Source: an uncultured Clostridia bacterium
GTDB taxonomy: Bacteria; Bacillota; Clostridia; Christensenellales; UBA1242
Length of the DNA: 64,000 nucleotides
Direction: 5' to 3'
NCBI GenBank assembly: GCA_934747765.1
Contig: CAKVGZ010000001.1
Location: 1-64,000 of the forward strand
Shown: piece after piece, positions 18,491 through 33,600 of the stretch
Numbering within the stretch: position 1 is the first letter of the stretch
Layout of the letters: every line of letters begins with the position of its first letter
Position numbers and translations under genes: made by a program
Notes under the pieces: model-generated
The model's input: only the letters and a program-made list of their open reading frames with translations
Database searches by the model: none
What the model was told of the DNA's origin: nothing

Positions 18491-18651
18491 TCCATATAGT
18501 CATTTTTTGATTTTTCTCGTTAAAATTCGCCAACATTCGGGCAAATTTTGCTAAATCGTTTTGATTTCGGCAAAAAAGATATTAATATATATATAAATTT
18601 TAATAAAAACAGTTTTTTTAGGAAAATTAACAATAAACTTTGGAGGGGAGT
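18491..18651 (+). promoter_or_regulatory. Upstream region of the giant lipoprotein gene
   Basis: A 161-bp AT-rich leader. TTGATT (18561-18566) with an A/T-only region near 18584-18597 is the only promoter candidate and is weak. GGAGGGG (18642-18648) is a strong ribosome site four bases before the ATG at 18652 and decides that start over the TTG at 18640. Two similar blocks, cattcgggcaaatttt and atttcggcaaaa, lie upstream; meaning unknown. Confidence 0.45.
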
Positions 18652-21600
18652 ATGAAAAAATTATTTAGCCTTATTAGTTGCATAGTTATAGTGCTTGTTG
18701 CAAGTTTGACGTTGAGTGCTTGTGGCAAATCTGACACGAATGCAAAAATTGTTGCCTCCAACTCCGAAATTGAACTTATTCTTGGAACAGAGCAGGAAAC
18801 CAAGTCTGTTGAATTTGAACTGAAGGACTATGGAAGCGGAAGTGACCAACTTAATTTCGATTTGGAAGAAAGCGAAAAAGACATTGTTTCAATTTCTCAA
18901 AAATACAAAAAAAATGGCAAGACCGTTTTAGAAGTCAAAGGCTTGTCTAGGGGGACTGCTCGAATTTTTGTTACAAGTCTTCAAGGCTCACAAAAATTTG
19001 TTTTAACTGTTAAAGTCATTCAACCAATAACAGGTCTTAAACTTAAAACTGAATACACAAATTCTCTTTATGCGGTGGCGGGGAAATCGCTTTCTCTTTC
19101 GCAACAAGAAATTTGGAATTTTATTCCTTCAAACACAAATCAGCGCGATTTGGTTTTTTCGTTTGTTGGGGAAAGTCAAGGTTGTGAAATTGTTGATGGA
19201 AAACTTGTTGTTTCAGAAAATTGCACATTGCAAAGTGTTCTTGTTCAAGCAACCTCTGCATCAAATCCTGACGTCACAACTGAATTTGAAGTGAAAATTT
19301 TCAAACCAATCCAAGTTGTGCTTCAAATGGATGGGAAAACAGTTGTTGAAAATGTTTCTTCAGATTCTAACGAAATTTTGAATTATCTTGAAATTTTCCC
19401 AACAGAAAAAGATGATTCAATTTATCCTAACAGCAAAACTGTCACATTGATTGTCAAAGCTGGCAGCCAAGACGAAACTTTGAAGATAGACAAAATATTT
19501 GGAACTGACCTTGAAAAATTCAGTGTTCTTCAAACTGGATATAGCTATGATTCTGCAAGAAAGCTTCATAGATTTGTTTTCATAATCCAAGCAAACTCTC
19601 AAGATGCAGGAAATGTTGACAACATTACATTTGGTGTTTCTTACGACGGATATAATGCTGGAGAAAGCAATTATGTTGAAAATTCGGTTGTTTTGAATTT
19701 GAATTCATATAACAAGCCAGATTCAGTCGAAGTTAATGGACAAAACAAGTCTGTTGAAATTGATATCTTCGAAAACTCGATTAACATGACTAATGGTCAG
19801 TTAATTGAATTGACTATCTTGCCAGGGAATTTGAAATCTGGCGAAAATTATATAACCATTTGGGCAAAAGACTTTGAAAATTTGCCTGTGTCTTTGTATA
19901 GACTAAACGCAACCAGAACAGGTTACATTTGTGTTTTTGGATATGACAAAAACGGCCATGCTGTTGGAAATGAAAGTGGAACAACCAGATATGCAAAAAT
20001 TGCGTCTGGAACAAAATTGTATGCGTTTATCAACAACAAATATCTGTCAAACACAACAAATAAGTCGGCTGAGATTTATGCTCAAGCTTCAACTTTCTGC
20101 AAATATTTCACTACAGATGAAATGTCGCGAGCTTTAACAAAAGTGACCTTCACAATAAATCCTAACGCAAAAAATGTGTTTATTGCCGACAAAACTGACA
20201 GTGGGAAAATGAATGTTGACCAAAGCGCAACAACAATTTTTGCTGAATTAGGAAAAACCATAACTCAATACATCGCCATTGACCCTTCATCATTCACTTT
20301 AAGTTCAAATTCAACTGTTAAAGTTGCAAATGGAAACATTGCAACATTGGGCAAACTTTTGTATTCCTCAAAAGATGAAAAATACGTTTATGGAAAATTC
20401 ACGATTATTCCAAACAAAGTGGGCTCAACAACAATAGTTGTGACACTTTCTGACGGAAAAACCGTTAGTTTCAATCTGGTTGTAATTTGTCCACTTGAAG
20501 AATTAGATGTTACTTTGGAAGATGTGACTTTTGGTGGAACAGTTATTGAAAGTGACATTGTTCCATACAAAAATATTTCTGACACCAAAGTTAAAGTGAA
20601 CGAAATTGGTGTTACTAGACAACTTAACAAATTGTCAATCGCAAATTCTGGCGGAAGTGGTGTTCAACTTTTGAGAAACGCAATTCCTGCAAATGCACAA
20701 TACTACCTTGAATTCGAATTCTGCGATTTCACAATCCCAGATGGAAAAACTTTGAAAGATATCAGCATGGATAAGATAGATTTCACAAACATTACATGGT
20801 CAGACAAAAGTTCAATTCTTAACACCGCTCGTCTTAACAACTCAACAATTTTGGAAGCACTTAACGCTGGAGTTGAAGGAAATGTTCTTGTTAGAATCGA
20901 TGTCAAAGCAATGAAGTCTGATGGAACCTACACTGAAAAACCTGCTGGAAGTTTGTTCTACTTGGTGAATTTCTTTGTTCCAATCAAAGGAATAACAATC
21001 AAGAACGGAACAGTTGACGTTTTCAGTCACGATTCTATTGGTGACAAGTTTGTTGATGGAAACAATGTTAGCAAATCTATTGGATCATTCAGTGTTGCAG
21101 TTAACCCTGTTAATTCTGGATTGATTCCAACATATCTTCAAAATTTGGAAATTTATGTTAACGGGTCAAAAGTAAATATCTCAGAGAAATTTGTTAACGA
21201 TTTGCTCTACTTAAATGCCGACGGAGGAGTGACATATAATCTTTCATCTGCAACTTTAAAAATCACAAGAAAATTGGAAAATAACACATACACTTTCACT
21301 GTTCAGGCATTAAAATCGTGTGACAACAGTTTTGTGTTTGCTATGTCAATTTCTGAAATTAATCCAGACAAAAAATTCACAGCAATTGCAAGAGTCATTG
21401 TTCAAACAGCGGTTGAGATAAACGAAATTGAAGTTATCAACGCTGGAGAAGATGACCCAATATATATTCAAAATTTGCTTAAATCGGAAAAAGATTTCAC
21501 AAATCAAGAAGAATATTTGGAATATTTGAAGCCAATCCTTGAAAATCCATACGAACTTGACCTTGTTTACAACATTTTTGCACAAGGTGGAAAAGAAATA

Positions 21601-24600
21601 ACAAATAAATCACTTGAGTTTGAATTTGTTTGGGATTATTTGGCTGACAAAGATTACTATATTGACGAAAATGGAAACAAACAATTCTTTGCAACAATGG
21701 TTGACAACAAATTAACAATTGTTCGCGCGGCATACGACTATTCGGACTATTTCAACCTTTCTGAAGAAGAAAGAGCAACAACTTCAAAAGAAGAAAAGAA
21801 AAAACTTGTTCAATTTGGAGCAAGCGGAACTCTTATTATTTATCCAACTTCAAACTATTTTGAATCAACAAACGGATGGAATGGCGAAGAGCCAATTGTT
21901 CGAATTCCGGTTAAAGTTGCTGACGGAAAAAGTTCAGACTCTGCATTTGAACTCTTTGTGTCGGAAGATTTGAAACTTCTTGGCGAATCTCCTGCATCAA
22001 GCTTTATCTTGAGAAACAACATTTTCATGCCAGTTGATTATGAACCTGTTGAAAATTTCATGGGCAAATTGTCGGGACGTTATCAGTCAGAAATCACACC
22101 TTATGGAATTTACGCAATAAAACCTTTGTTTAAGATGATTGCTGAAAGTGGTGTTGTTGAAGATATGTTCTATTACACTGCTTATCTTCCAGAACTTGGC
22201 TACACCTTTGATGAATATGTTTCAACTTATAATGGTGTGACATATTATGGCGGTCTTGCAAACATAAATAAAGGTCATATAAAAAACATTGGCTCCAACT
22301 ATAATGGAACTCTTGACCCCAAAGAAATTTTGGAAAATTCTGACGGAATAGATGTTTTCGGATTTGTGAAAATATTCAAAGAGCATTATAAAACAAGAAA
22401 TGCTGATCTCGATTCATTAACAACCGTCAAATACAAAAATGTTTTCAATCCATTGTCTTATTCTGAAGCGTCGGTTGGAGAATTGTTTTCCTTTTTATCA
22501 ATACATGATGAATCAAGAGTAATTAACTCAAACTCTGCCTACGGAATGTATTATGGAATGGAATATAAAGCAGGCGAACTGGTTAAATACACTGGTGGGC
22601 TTGTTGGACTTAACCTTGGAACAATTGAGGCAACCGACGATTCTTTAACCAAAGGTTACATGGCAACGGGCATTTCTGGAGCAAATGTTGGAGGAATTGC
22701 CGGAGTTAACGAAGGAACAATCAAAAACTACACTTTCATTGGCGGAGTTATTGGCGTTGAAAGTGCTGGCGGAATTGTTGCATGCAACAAAGGAGATTTG
22801 AAAGATTGCAAGTATATCAACCTTGTTCCTTTATACGTAAATGTGACACTTCTGATTTTGAATAATTCTGCCTATTCATATTCAAATGAAATCAATTTCT
22901 CCGCAGGCGGAATCTGCGCTGTTTCTGAAAGCGGAAACATTTATGGTTGCGTTGTGGAGGCAATTTATGACATTGACCAACATAAAGATTTGACAAAGTT
23001 CTTGCCAAGCGACACAGGCATTGTTTATGTTCATTATGTTGAAAAAATAAATGAAAGTGCGCCTAAAGAATATTACAACAGTATAGGAGGCGAAACTGCA
23101 TACACTGGAGCAAAACCTTGGATACTCAAAGGCATGTCTGATGGCGAAATAAAGGCATATTTTGATAGCTCAAATGAAAAATTTCCAGCTGAGTGGAAAG
23201 GCCTTTCAATTGATGAAATTTTTGTGAGAATGAACACTTCCGCTCGTGATATTTATGTTGGCGGAATTGCTGGGAAATCCAAAAACACACAAATTTCTCG
23301 TACAGTTGTGGATGGCGCTTTGCCAATTCAAGAATCTGAAACTGGCGGATTTGTTGGCCTTTTGGAAAATGACGGAAACGATTCAACAAATCTCATTAAA
23401 GATTGCTATGCACTAATTAAAGTCAGTGCAGAAAATATTGCATATGGATACACCGCAGGTCAATTTATTTCGGGTGGTTCGCTTTCGGAAATAAAGAATT
23501 CTTATGTTAAATCTAACTTTGCTTCTTTGCCATTGTCAAAAAATGGAACAGGAACTCCAGTTTCGTCTTTTATTGGCGGAACCGACAAAAAAACAGGGCT
23601 CTTCGACGTGCTCTTGTCTTTCTCAACTTTTCGCATGGGTAATTTTCAAATCGTAGATTTAGGGACAAAATCTTTGAAAGATTTGTATAACTATGGCTTT
23701 GCAAAAGTTTCCTTGAAAAACAAAACTATAACCCTTGAAAGAGTGTATAACGAGGGTGCAACAAATGAACAAAAAGACACATTTGTTGTGTCGGCCAACA
23801 TTGAAGGGGATTTGGGACAAAAATTCAATTTGGATGTTAATAGGTTCATCTTGAGAGGAAGTGAAGTTTATCTTGAACAAATTTATTTCGCTGACACAGA
23901 AGGAACATTGTATGCCTATCCAGAAAGTTCAGTGACAATAGATCTTTCGCAAGAGTCAACTGCAACACGCACAATTGTTGGTAATTCACAAACTATCAGA
24001 AAACCAGTTGGTGAAGGAGAAGTTGAATTTACACTTGAAAAAGTTTTGTATTACACAAGAACTGTTTCAAGCGATGGAACTTTGACACTAAAATTTAATG
24101 TTAAACTTAGAGAAACCAACCAACAAACAAATGAAGAAACACTTTCGGATATCAAAACCGAAACATACACATTTAAGAGAACAGCACAAAGTTCATCTGT
24201 TTCAAAACTTGGCTTGTGCTTCAGTATGCACGATTATAACAGCGGGACTTTGTCATTCTATACATCTTCTTGGGGTTCTTCAAGTGATGCTGATTATATA
24301 CCAGATATTAATTTCGAAAACAGCATTAACCTTGATTTAAATTCAGAAGTTCAAGATGAAACAATTAATGGATATTTCTATGATGAAAATTCATTAAAAT
24401 ACAAAGATTGTCCAGACACAGCGTATGTTTCAGGTTACGACAGTATTGTGACAGTTATTGATAGAGATTTAAATCATGTGGCAATAAATGATATCAATTT
24501 GTTATATTACAAATTAGCCTTAATAGGAATATATAAAAATTTAGATGAATTCTTGCAAGAATCTGCTTGGGAAAAATTCAGTTACTACAATCCTTTCGAA

Positions 24601-27600
24601 AGTGACGCAAAGTTTGGACCTGGCGAAATTGAAAAAGCAATGATTGTAGATGTTCTGTGCAATATGTTTGGCTTTGAAGGCAAATATGATCCAGACACAG
24701 TGTCGAACGCAGAGTTGAAAAATGCAATCAAAAATGTTATTGAAGGAACAATAATTCCACAAATCAAAAATTCAATTGCCGATTTGAAAAAAGACATTGC
24801 AACTTTGAAAGGTCAATTTGAAGGAACTCTTGGAGAAGGCACAGGCCTTGGTTATCAATATGGAACAAAAGACCTTTGGCTGGCTGTTTATCAAGCCGCC
24901 TTTGGTGATACTTCTGATGCAGAAACATATCTTACGAAAGTTGCAGCTTACATTGATACTGCTCAAGGAATTAAAGATTTTGATGCTGATTCATTAAGTT
25001 TGAATAACATAGGCACTCTTTTTAAATATGTTGATGCTGTTTACAATGCTCAATATCAAATCATAAATTTGTTTTTCAAACTTAGGGAAGATGACGATAT
25101 CTTTAAAAACATTGACTACCTCACAATAAAAGGGGAAAAATATTCAATCGAGGCCTTGCAGACGGATTTGATGAGAACCATGGGGCCATTGTTTTGCGAC
25201 AGCGCGTTTATGATTCCTTCTGCGCTTGGCGGAACCGAATCGTTCTATTCAGAAGACGGCATTCCAACAGACATTCAAGGTTTTATTGATGCAGGTTGGG
25301 ACATTGAACGAATGTATGATGCTGAAGGCAATGTGATTGAAAGCGAATCAACTTGGGTTTTTGAAGACGGAATTTTGCCATATTTAAGAGGAACAAAAGT
25401 TTCGCAAAAAGTGGAAAATTATCAACTCGAAGTCAACCCAGAAAACAAGCTTGACAAAACAAAACTGGTGAAAGGAACATACAATTCGGATGACTACTTC
25501 CTAATGTTTTTCAACGAAGTTGTTGGCGATTTAACAAACGATCCAAAAGCGCAAGCTCAACTTGACAAAATGAACTCGGTTGACCTTGTTGATTTCATCA
25601 AAATTTTCAACATAAACAAAACAGGCTCAATTGGAAACCTTGCCGATTTTGCAATTCGCTCAAGCGACATCAATGTGATAAGAATCGTCAGTGGAAGACT
25701 TCAAATTGTTGGAACAGGCTTTGCAACTATAACAATTGAACCTATCCACAGAAGTTTGACAGCTAAAGAAGAAAATGTGATAAAAACAATCAAAATATTT
25801 GTCACAAATTCAATTGGTTCAATTTCAATTTACGAAGGAATTAATGCCGACGAAAGTTTGGATGGAAAAGAAGACGTCACAATAACAAAAGACAGGCCTT
25901 CTTACTTTACTGTTGCAAACAAAAACACCGTGTCATTAAATCACAGCAAATATAATTTAAGAACCAATCCTCTTGCAATTCAAATTGAAATTTCATACAT
26001 TGACCGCGACAACAACAAGATTGTTGCCTACAAAACTGGCGAAACAACAAATCATTTCGACATTTTGGGGCTTACAGCGGGAAATGAAACAACAAAATTT
26101 GCGTTTGGAACATTCACAGTCGTCACAAAGGCAAATGTGCTAGAAAATGTAACATATAACTTCAATTTCAATGTGGACTATGAACAAGGCTACATAAACT
26201 CTTTAATGCAAAAAGAATGGGAAAAAGAACTTTCAAGAAACGAAGAAATATACAAAGATAAAACAGCAGAACAGATTGAATCCGCAAGACAAAGTTTCAT
26301 ATACTATCGGATAAAAATATTTAATGCAGTTATTAACAACAAATTAAACTATGGATTTGATTTTAAAGTTGTTGTTCGCGCTGAAAGAATTCTTGTTTCC
26401 ATCGACAAAGCTGAAATTGACCCATCAACGGTTCTTTCATCAGACGCAGAACTTGTTTCGAACAGAACTGGCGATGAAATAATCATGAAAATTGTGGACG
26501 AAAACGGCAAAATCATTGACAAACTTTTCGCTGCTTCAGTTATAAATGGAACAATGAAAAATGGAAAAGTTTCCGCTAAACTAATCATTTCAATTGCCGA
26601 AGACCAACGTCAACTTGTTAAAGAAACAAAAACTTATAAAGTTGTTTTGACCGACTCAAAAGGCGATGTTGAAAAATCGTTTGACCTTGTTGTTAAGCCA
26701 CAAGAAATTATCAATGTCACCTACACACATCACAACAGAACAGACGATTCCAGTGAAAATGGAATTAGAATTCAAGACCAACCAAGTTCAATCTTGGTTC
26801 CTGGTGACAGCGGAATCTTGTCAATCAACTTGTTCCCTTCTTATGCAACATATTCAAAAATTGTTTTAACAAGCACAATTGTGAATGGCAATTATGTCTT
26901 AATGGAACAAATGTATCAAAGTGGAGATTATTATCTTCCAACTTCAACAACAACAGATTATGACAGTGAAAGAGATGTTAACATTTTAACAATCAAAAAC
27001 GCAGGAAAAACTGGAAATGTTTATGTCAGAACAAAAATTTTGGATTCAGTTAAAGAAGGATTGTATTTCCCAATAACAATTCAAATTTATGCCCTTGACG
27101 AAGATGGAAACGAATATCTTGCAAAAGTTGAAACAATAACATTAATTTCTGAAGTTATTGAAGCAGCAAACATAACCATCAACGGCGAAAAAGATGCTGT
27201 GGTGGCTCGTGGAACAACTGCAAACTTGAAAATAAAAGTTGGCGAAAATCAAACCTTGGCAAGTTACAGTCTTTCGGAATATGATTCATCAAGTTCAATC
27301 CACGATTTCTCGTCAATCTATTTCAACACAAGCGAATATGAAATTGAAAACGGCAAGAAAATCTACAGCGGAACTTTGACTGTTGGACTCGATGCAGAAA
27401 TTGAAGGCGACGGATATTTCAAAGTTCAAACAATTGTTCAAAAAATAATTAATGGAAGACTTGAATCAACAACCGACAGCATTGAAGTTAGAGTGGTGGA
27501 TTTCCTTGTTGAAGGAATAACAATTGACGGAAATGACGAACAAGATAATGTTTTCGACACACCTTCTGCAATTGAGAAAGACTTGAAATTCAACTTTAAA

Positions 27601-30600
27601 CTTTCAGAAACTCCAGAAATGATTTCGGCTTCTCAACAAAAATCCATTGACAGAATTAATAAAGCCAAAGAAACATTCTTGAATACAGTGGCCTACAAGT
27701 ACTACTTCAAGAGTGAGAATAAAGAATATAATTACATTTTGAACACAGACAGAGTTTTTACTGCAGTTGGCGATCCGGGCAATATCAGTTATGTTTCCGA
27801 CCAAAAAAGCATTGCGCATGATTTGTTCTATTCAAGCGATATGACGCCTTATATTTCAAAATCGGGCAATCCACAAACAAACAAATATTTCACAATACGT
27901 TATGACGAAGAAAATCCAACAATATTGACAATTGTTGGAACTACGGTTGGAACTGTCAACATGACAATAAGAATTGGCTACAGGCTTCCAAACTCAAAAC
28001 AAGATGATTTTATAACATATAATTTTGCAATTAATGTTCAATTATATTCTGATGAAGACAAGCCAACTCCAATTGAAAATGCCGAGCAGTTTATAACCTA
28101 TCTTCAAAACGAATCGGATCAATATTCATCAACTAACTACATTTTGATGAATGACATTGTTTTGGAAAATTTTGTTCCTTTCGCTAGCACAAATTTTGCA
28201 AGCCTGGACGGAAATAACAAAGTTATAACAATTAAGAACTTTGACTTGTCGGCAATAACTTCAACAAATGTACTTAACCTTGGACTTTTTGTTAACGTTT
28301 TGGAAAATTCAACACTCAAAAACTTGACTGTGTCCTATGGAGAACTTGAAGACATTATTGTTGATGAAAAAATCTTTAACTCAATCTACTTTGGAGGAAT
28401 TGCCGTTAACAACAGTGGCGTTATCTACAACTGCGAAGTTGTTTCTCTTGGACTTGAAGATGGAAAACTAACAAATGGACCAACGAATGGCGGAATAAAA
28501 ATTTATTTCGACGCATCAAAGTCCAAACATAAACTTGACACCACAACAGTTCAAATTGCTGGTCTTGTTGTTGAAAACAATAATGGTGCAAGCATAACAA
28601 ACTGCCGTGTTGGCGGAAAAGGGAATTTCACAAAAGTCTATTATGACGTTGACGCTGGAAAGACCGAACAAACTTTTGAATTTGGAAAATTTGACATTGT
28701 TGGTCAAGGAGATATGTCGGGCTTTGTTATCATAAACAATGGCTTGATTTCTGCGTCCTATTTTGCTGGAGCTTCAATTGTTAACAAAACAACTTCTGCA
28801 TCGCTTAATGCAACAAGTGGATTTGTTATGTACAACAATCTTGGTGCACTCATCACAACTTCTTACACCGAAGGAATTAAGTTGACAACTGACCTCAGTG
28901 TTAACATAACAGGTGGGGGCATTGAAAGTCAGGGCATTTCAGCAGGTTTTGCATATCAAAATAGTGGAAAAATAACAGATTGCTACACCAACATTCGTCT
29001 TGCAGGAAACAGCACAGGAAGACTTGTTTCTGGGTTTGTTTACAACAACCTCACTGACGGCAAACTTGAAAGATGCTACAGTGCTTCAACAATCGTTGGA
29101 GAGTTGACAACTCAAATGCCATTCACAGGAAAAAATTCACGTGAAGAAATTATGCAACTTGCAGAAAAAGGTCTTGTTGATTGCTACTATCTTGTTAAAA
29201 ATGTTGACACTGGTTCTATATTGGAAGATAAATATGGAACAGGTGCTCAAGCAGTTCAAATTTCAACCTTTGACGAAACAACTTTCAAAACCTTTGCAAT
29301 GACAACAAAAAATGATTATGACGGAGTTTGGATGTGGAACGGATTGTTCCCAGAACTTGTTTCGGCAAATCAAAAAGCAATTTCTGTTAGAAGAATAATC
29401 AAAAATTACAGTTCGCTTATCTCTGGGGGAACTTCAACAGCAAGTTTGGATATCTTCCCATACATTCAGGGATATGAATATGGAAGCGCAAAGAACCCAA
29501 TCATCATTCGAACAGCCGATGAATTTAACAGAGTTTTTGGACAGGAAACAACTTTAACAAAAAATGCTTACTATGCAATCAGTCAAATGTATAACAAAGA
29601 ACTTGGAATTGTTTTCGGAAATTATCGTCTTGTTTCACATATCGATTTTGCAAACCTTAAATATGTTGAAAACATTAAAATATCTTCTTCAATTATGGCT
29701 CTTGCTAACAGAGGAAATAATTGCGGAAGTTTTGATGGAAATGGATTGGACATTCGAAACATCGAAATCTCGCTTGATGGACAATCGTCTGTTGGAATTT
29801 TCTCGCAAATAACAAGCGGTGGCGTGTTCAAAAATGCGTCGATAACAGTCAAGAGCGTGTCGTCGGGAATTTCTGGAATTTACGTTGGAACAGTTGCGGG
29901 ACTTGTTCAAAATTCAGTCATTTGCAACATAACTGTTTCTCCAGCTTCAGAAGATGACCAAAATCGTTCAAAAATAACTGGTCAAAACATCGTTGGCGGT
30001 GTTGTTGGCGCTGTTACTGGAAACTCGAAAATTTCTAACTTGACTTCAAGCATTTCAGTTGTTTCGGGAATTAAAAATGCAGAAAAAAATATTAAAGAAT
30101 ACGTGGAAAACACTTTGAGAGATAACCTTCAACTGGCCGGCGGAATCTATGTTGACAAGAACAAAGACTATGGATTTGTTGGCGGAATTGTTGGTCTTTT
30201 GGACATCTACGAAAGTGTTATGGACGAAACAAGCCGTTCGTCAAAACCAAATGCAGTTAATCTGAAATATTTTGGTCAAAACATTTCTGTTCAAGGAAGT
30301 TTTGTTGGTGGCGTTGTTGGGCTTGTTGGAAAGAGCACATACCTTGCAAATGCGTCATTCATCTTAACTGGAACAAAAGAAACCTTGAATCAACGTCTGA
30401 TTTCTTACGAAAACACAATTGGCGGAATTGTTGGCGTCAGCTTCGGAGACCTTTTTGAACTTGGAATTGAACATGAAAATGAATTGCAAAAAGAGATTGA
30501 AGCCAATATAAAAGATTACTATTCTTCTTCGAACCAAGTTTTCCGTGGAAACACAAAACTTTTCAATTCAACTGGTGAAACACTTGAATATGCAGGTGGA

Positions 30601-33600
30601 ATTGTTGGACAAATGCTTGGTGGAACATTCACAACATCGTTCTGCGGGGTTGATGTTGCAATTGCAGGAGCAAAATATGCAGGTGGAGTTATTGGCCTTT
30701 GCGACACAAGTGCAAACTTGTTCGAACTCTATGCCTTGGGCAGTGTTGACGCAAAAGTTGCGGGCGGTCTTATTGGCCACAACCTTGGAACCATAACACT
30801 TGATAAATGCACCGCAATCAATTTCTACAACAAAGATAATTCAACATGGTCCGACATCATAACCTCCGCAAACTTCTTCAACTTCGGCAATGTGGAATTG
30901 ACAGATTATAGCGGTATCGGGTATTATGGCAACGAAGGTACAGAAAGAATATTTACTATTAATAACAACCTTGTTCTAACACTGAAGTACAAAGAAGTTA
31001 CAGAGGGTGAATATGTTATTAAAGGAAAAGATTCTAATAAAAACGGTTATGCAAACTTCGAACTCTTTGGAAAAACATTATATGTTACAAATGAAATAAA
31101 GGATGAAGATAATAATACAAGTAGAAGATATCCACTTTTCAGAAAGTTAATAAAAAATGACGAAAATTTTGTGGCTGTGTATTATTACTTGAAAGCAGAC
31201 GGCTCAGAAGTTAATGCTATGTACGAAGCAAAAGATGGTCAATTGTATTACACAAACGCAAAAACGGAAGAGGAAAAGAAAAAGGAAAAAGTATTTTTCG
31301 TTGGTGATTACACATATTGCCTATCTTCATTCTCATACGTTAAAGACGACAACGTCGATAAAGACGACAACGTCAATGCAACGTTTGGCCTTAACGATAA
31401 AGACAAAAACGTCATTGCAACGTTTGGCCTTAACGATAAAGACAAAATTGACACAATCAACTTGAAAAATGTCAGCGCGCTCATCGGAAGTCAAAAGGGA
31501 ACTGAAGAAAACGAAACTGAAGAAAAAGAAATTGGTTCTTATTCAATCTTGTATTATAACATTCCAGGCGCAAAAGCAGTTTTTGCAAACAAATCTTTCA
31601 CTTTTGGAAATTTTAAGTTCACTTTAGGTGATGCAGATGGCGTTGCATATTCTTCAACAGACGACAAGCAAGCAAACAAAAGTGCAGATAAATTGACTTT
31701 GGATTTGGATAAATTCCAAAGCTATGAACAAAACGCTCCAGTTGTGAACAAAATGTTCATTGGAAGTTATTGGAATGCAGGATGCTGGGAACTTCGTGAA
31801 GGAAGAATTCTTCCAACTTTGTATTTTGGAGTGACCTCAAAAGTTCTCTACATCGAAAAACCTTCAGATTTGTTGAAGTTAACTCGCTACTACAAGCTTG
31901 ACAATGTCGTCATCTTTGGCGATAACCCAACAACAACTTTCAATCCATATAATTATAAACCAGGCGCCTCATCAACCTATGGCGAGTTTGAAGCATCAGA
32001 ACTTTTGGGCTTGACAGTTAAAGGCGAACAACTCATCTTCGACTTCAGCGCAATTGAAAAGAGCCTTTCCGTTGCGTTCGAAGGTGCATATTTCCCAAGA
32101 TTCCTTGGAACAATGTATGCTGAAAAACCGGGCAATGTTGTGCTGACGGGAATGAATCGCGCGTTCTTTGGAAACATAACTGGCGCAAAAATTTCAGACC
32201 TCATTTTTGATGGAAACCCAGGTGGAAGTGGAATTGCAGAATCACAAAAATCTCTTTCAACTGCAGTTCTTGCAAACACAATCACCACTCAAACACAACT
32301 TTCGAATTTGACATTTAAAAACTTGAAAATCGTAAGTGCTCAAAGCAAAGTTGGTGTTGTTGCTGGAGAAATTATTGGTGTTGTTAAACTTGGAAAAATA
32401 ACAATCGAAGATTGCTCTGTCACATCAACTTCAACTGGTGATTTGTATGTGACTGAAGAAAAGCAAAATAAAATTGGAACTACATTAGTTCAAGGCAAAA
32501 AAGACAAAATTGTGTATGTTGGTGGAATTGCAGGTTCGTTTGTTAACAGCACATCGCAACCAGCCGAAATTGTTAACAACAAAATTTCAGGCCTCGAAAT
32601 AACAACTCCATCTTTGAAAGCAGAAAAGGGTGAAAATGCTTTGGTTTACGTTGGCGGATTGTTCGGCGAAACCGGTGGCTCCGTTGTGTATAAATATAAC
32701 GCTGTTACAGATATCACAATCAATGCAGAAAGCATTTCAAAAGCCGAAGACAAGAACGACAAGAACGATAGATTTGTGTATGCTGGCGGGTACGTCGGGT
32801 TTGCTCAAGGAACCACAACAATTCTTTCAGACAAAGATGAATATCAAAAAGAAACCGGAAACACCCCCGCCCCTGGAGACAATGACAAAATCTTGTCTAA
32901 CTTAATCATAACCACAAACGTTTGTGACGCTGCCTATGTTGGATTGTTGTTTGGAAAATCAATTATGCTTGAAACAAAAATAGAAGGTAAAAACTGGACA
33001 GTTTCAATTGCAGGTTCAATCAAGCAAGGTAAAGACTACACTGCAATGGTTGTTGGCGGAGTGAGCGGAGAAGCAAGCAATGTTAACTCGTTTGCGGGTG
33101 TTGAAGTTTCGATTGACGGTGGAAAAGATGAAGATAATAATCCATTAGACTTAAACCTCAAAACAAACACTTATGGAAACGGAATTGTTTCCACAGTTGG
33201 CGGGCTTTTTGGAACAATTGTTGGCAATGCTACAATTAGAGATATAACGTTCGGAAGCAAAATCACTTTGAATTCTGGAGCTGAACTAACCGGCGGCAAT
33301 GAGGTCAACACAGATTCTCTAATCGCAGTGGGCGGAATCATTGGTTTAGCTCAAGGCGAAAAACTGGAAATTGCTGATGTTAAATATTCAGGAAATCTGA
33401 CATTGACTCTTGGAGAATATAAGAGTTACATCGGCGGAATTGTGGGCTACATAACAACCAGCAAAGAAGCAAGCTTAAAGCGCGCCAAATTCTCAGGAAC
33501 AATTGATGAAACAACACATGCAGTACATTATGTGGGCGGTCTTGTTGGTTGCGTTGATAACAGCGACTTAACAGCAAAAATTGAACAATCAAAAGTTTCT

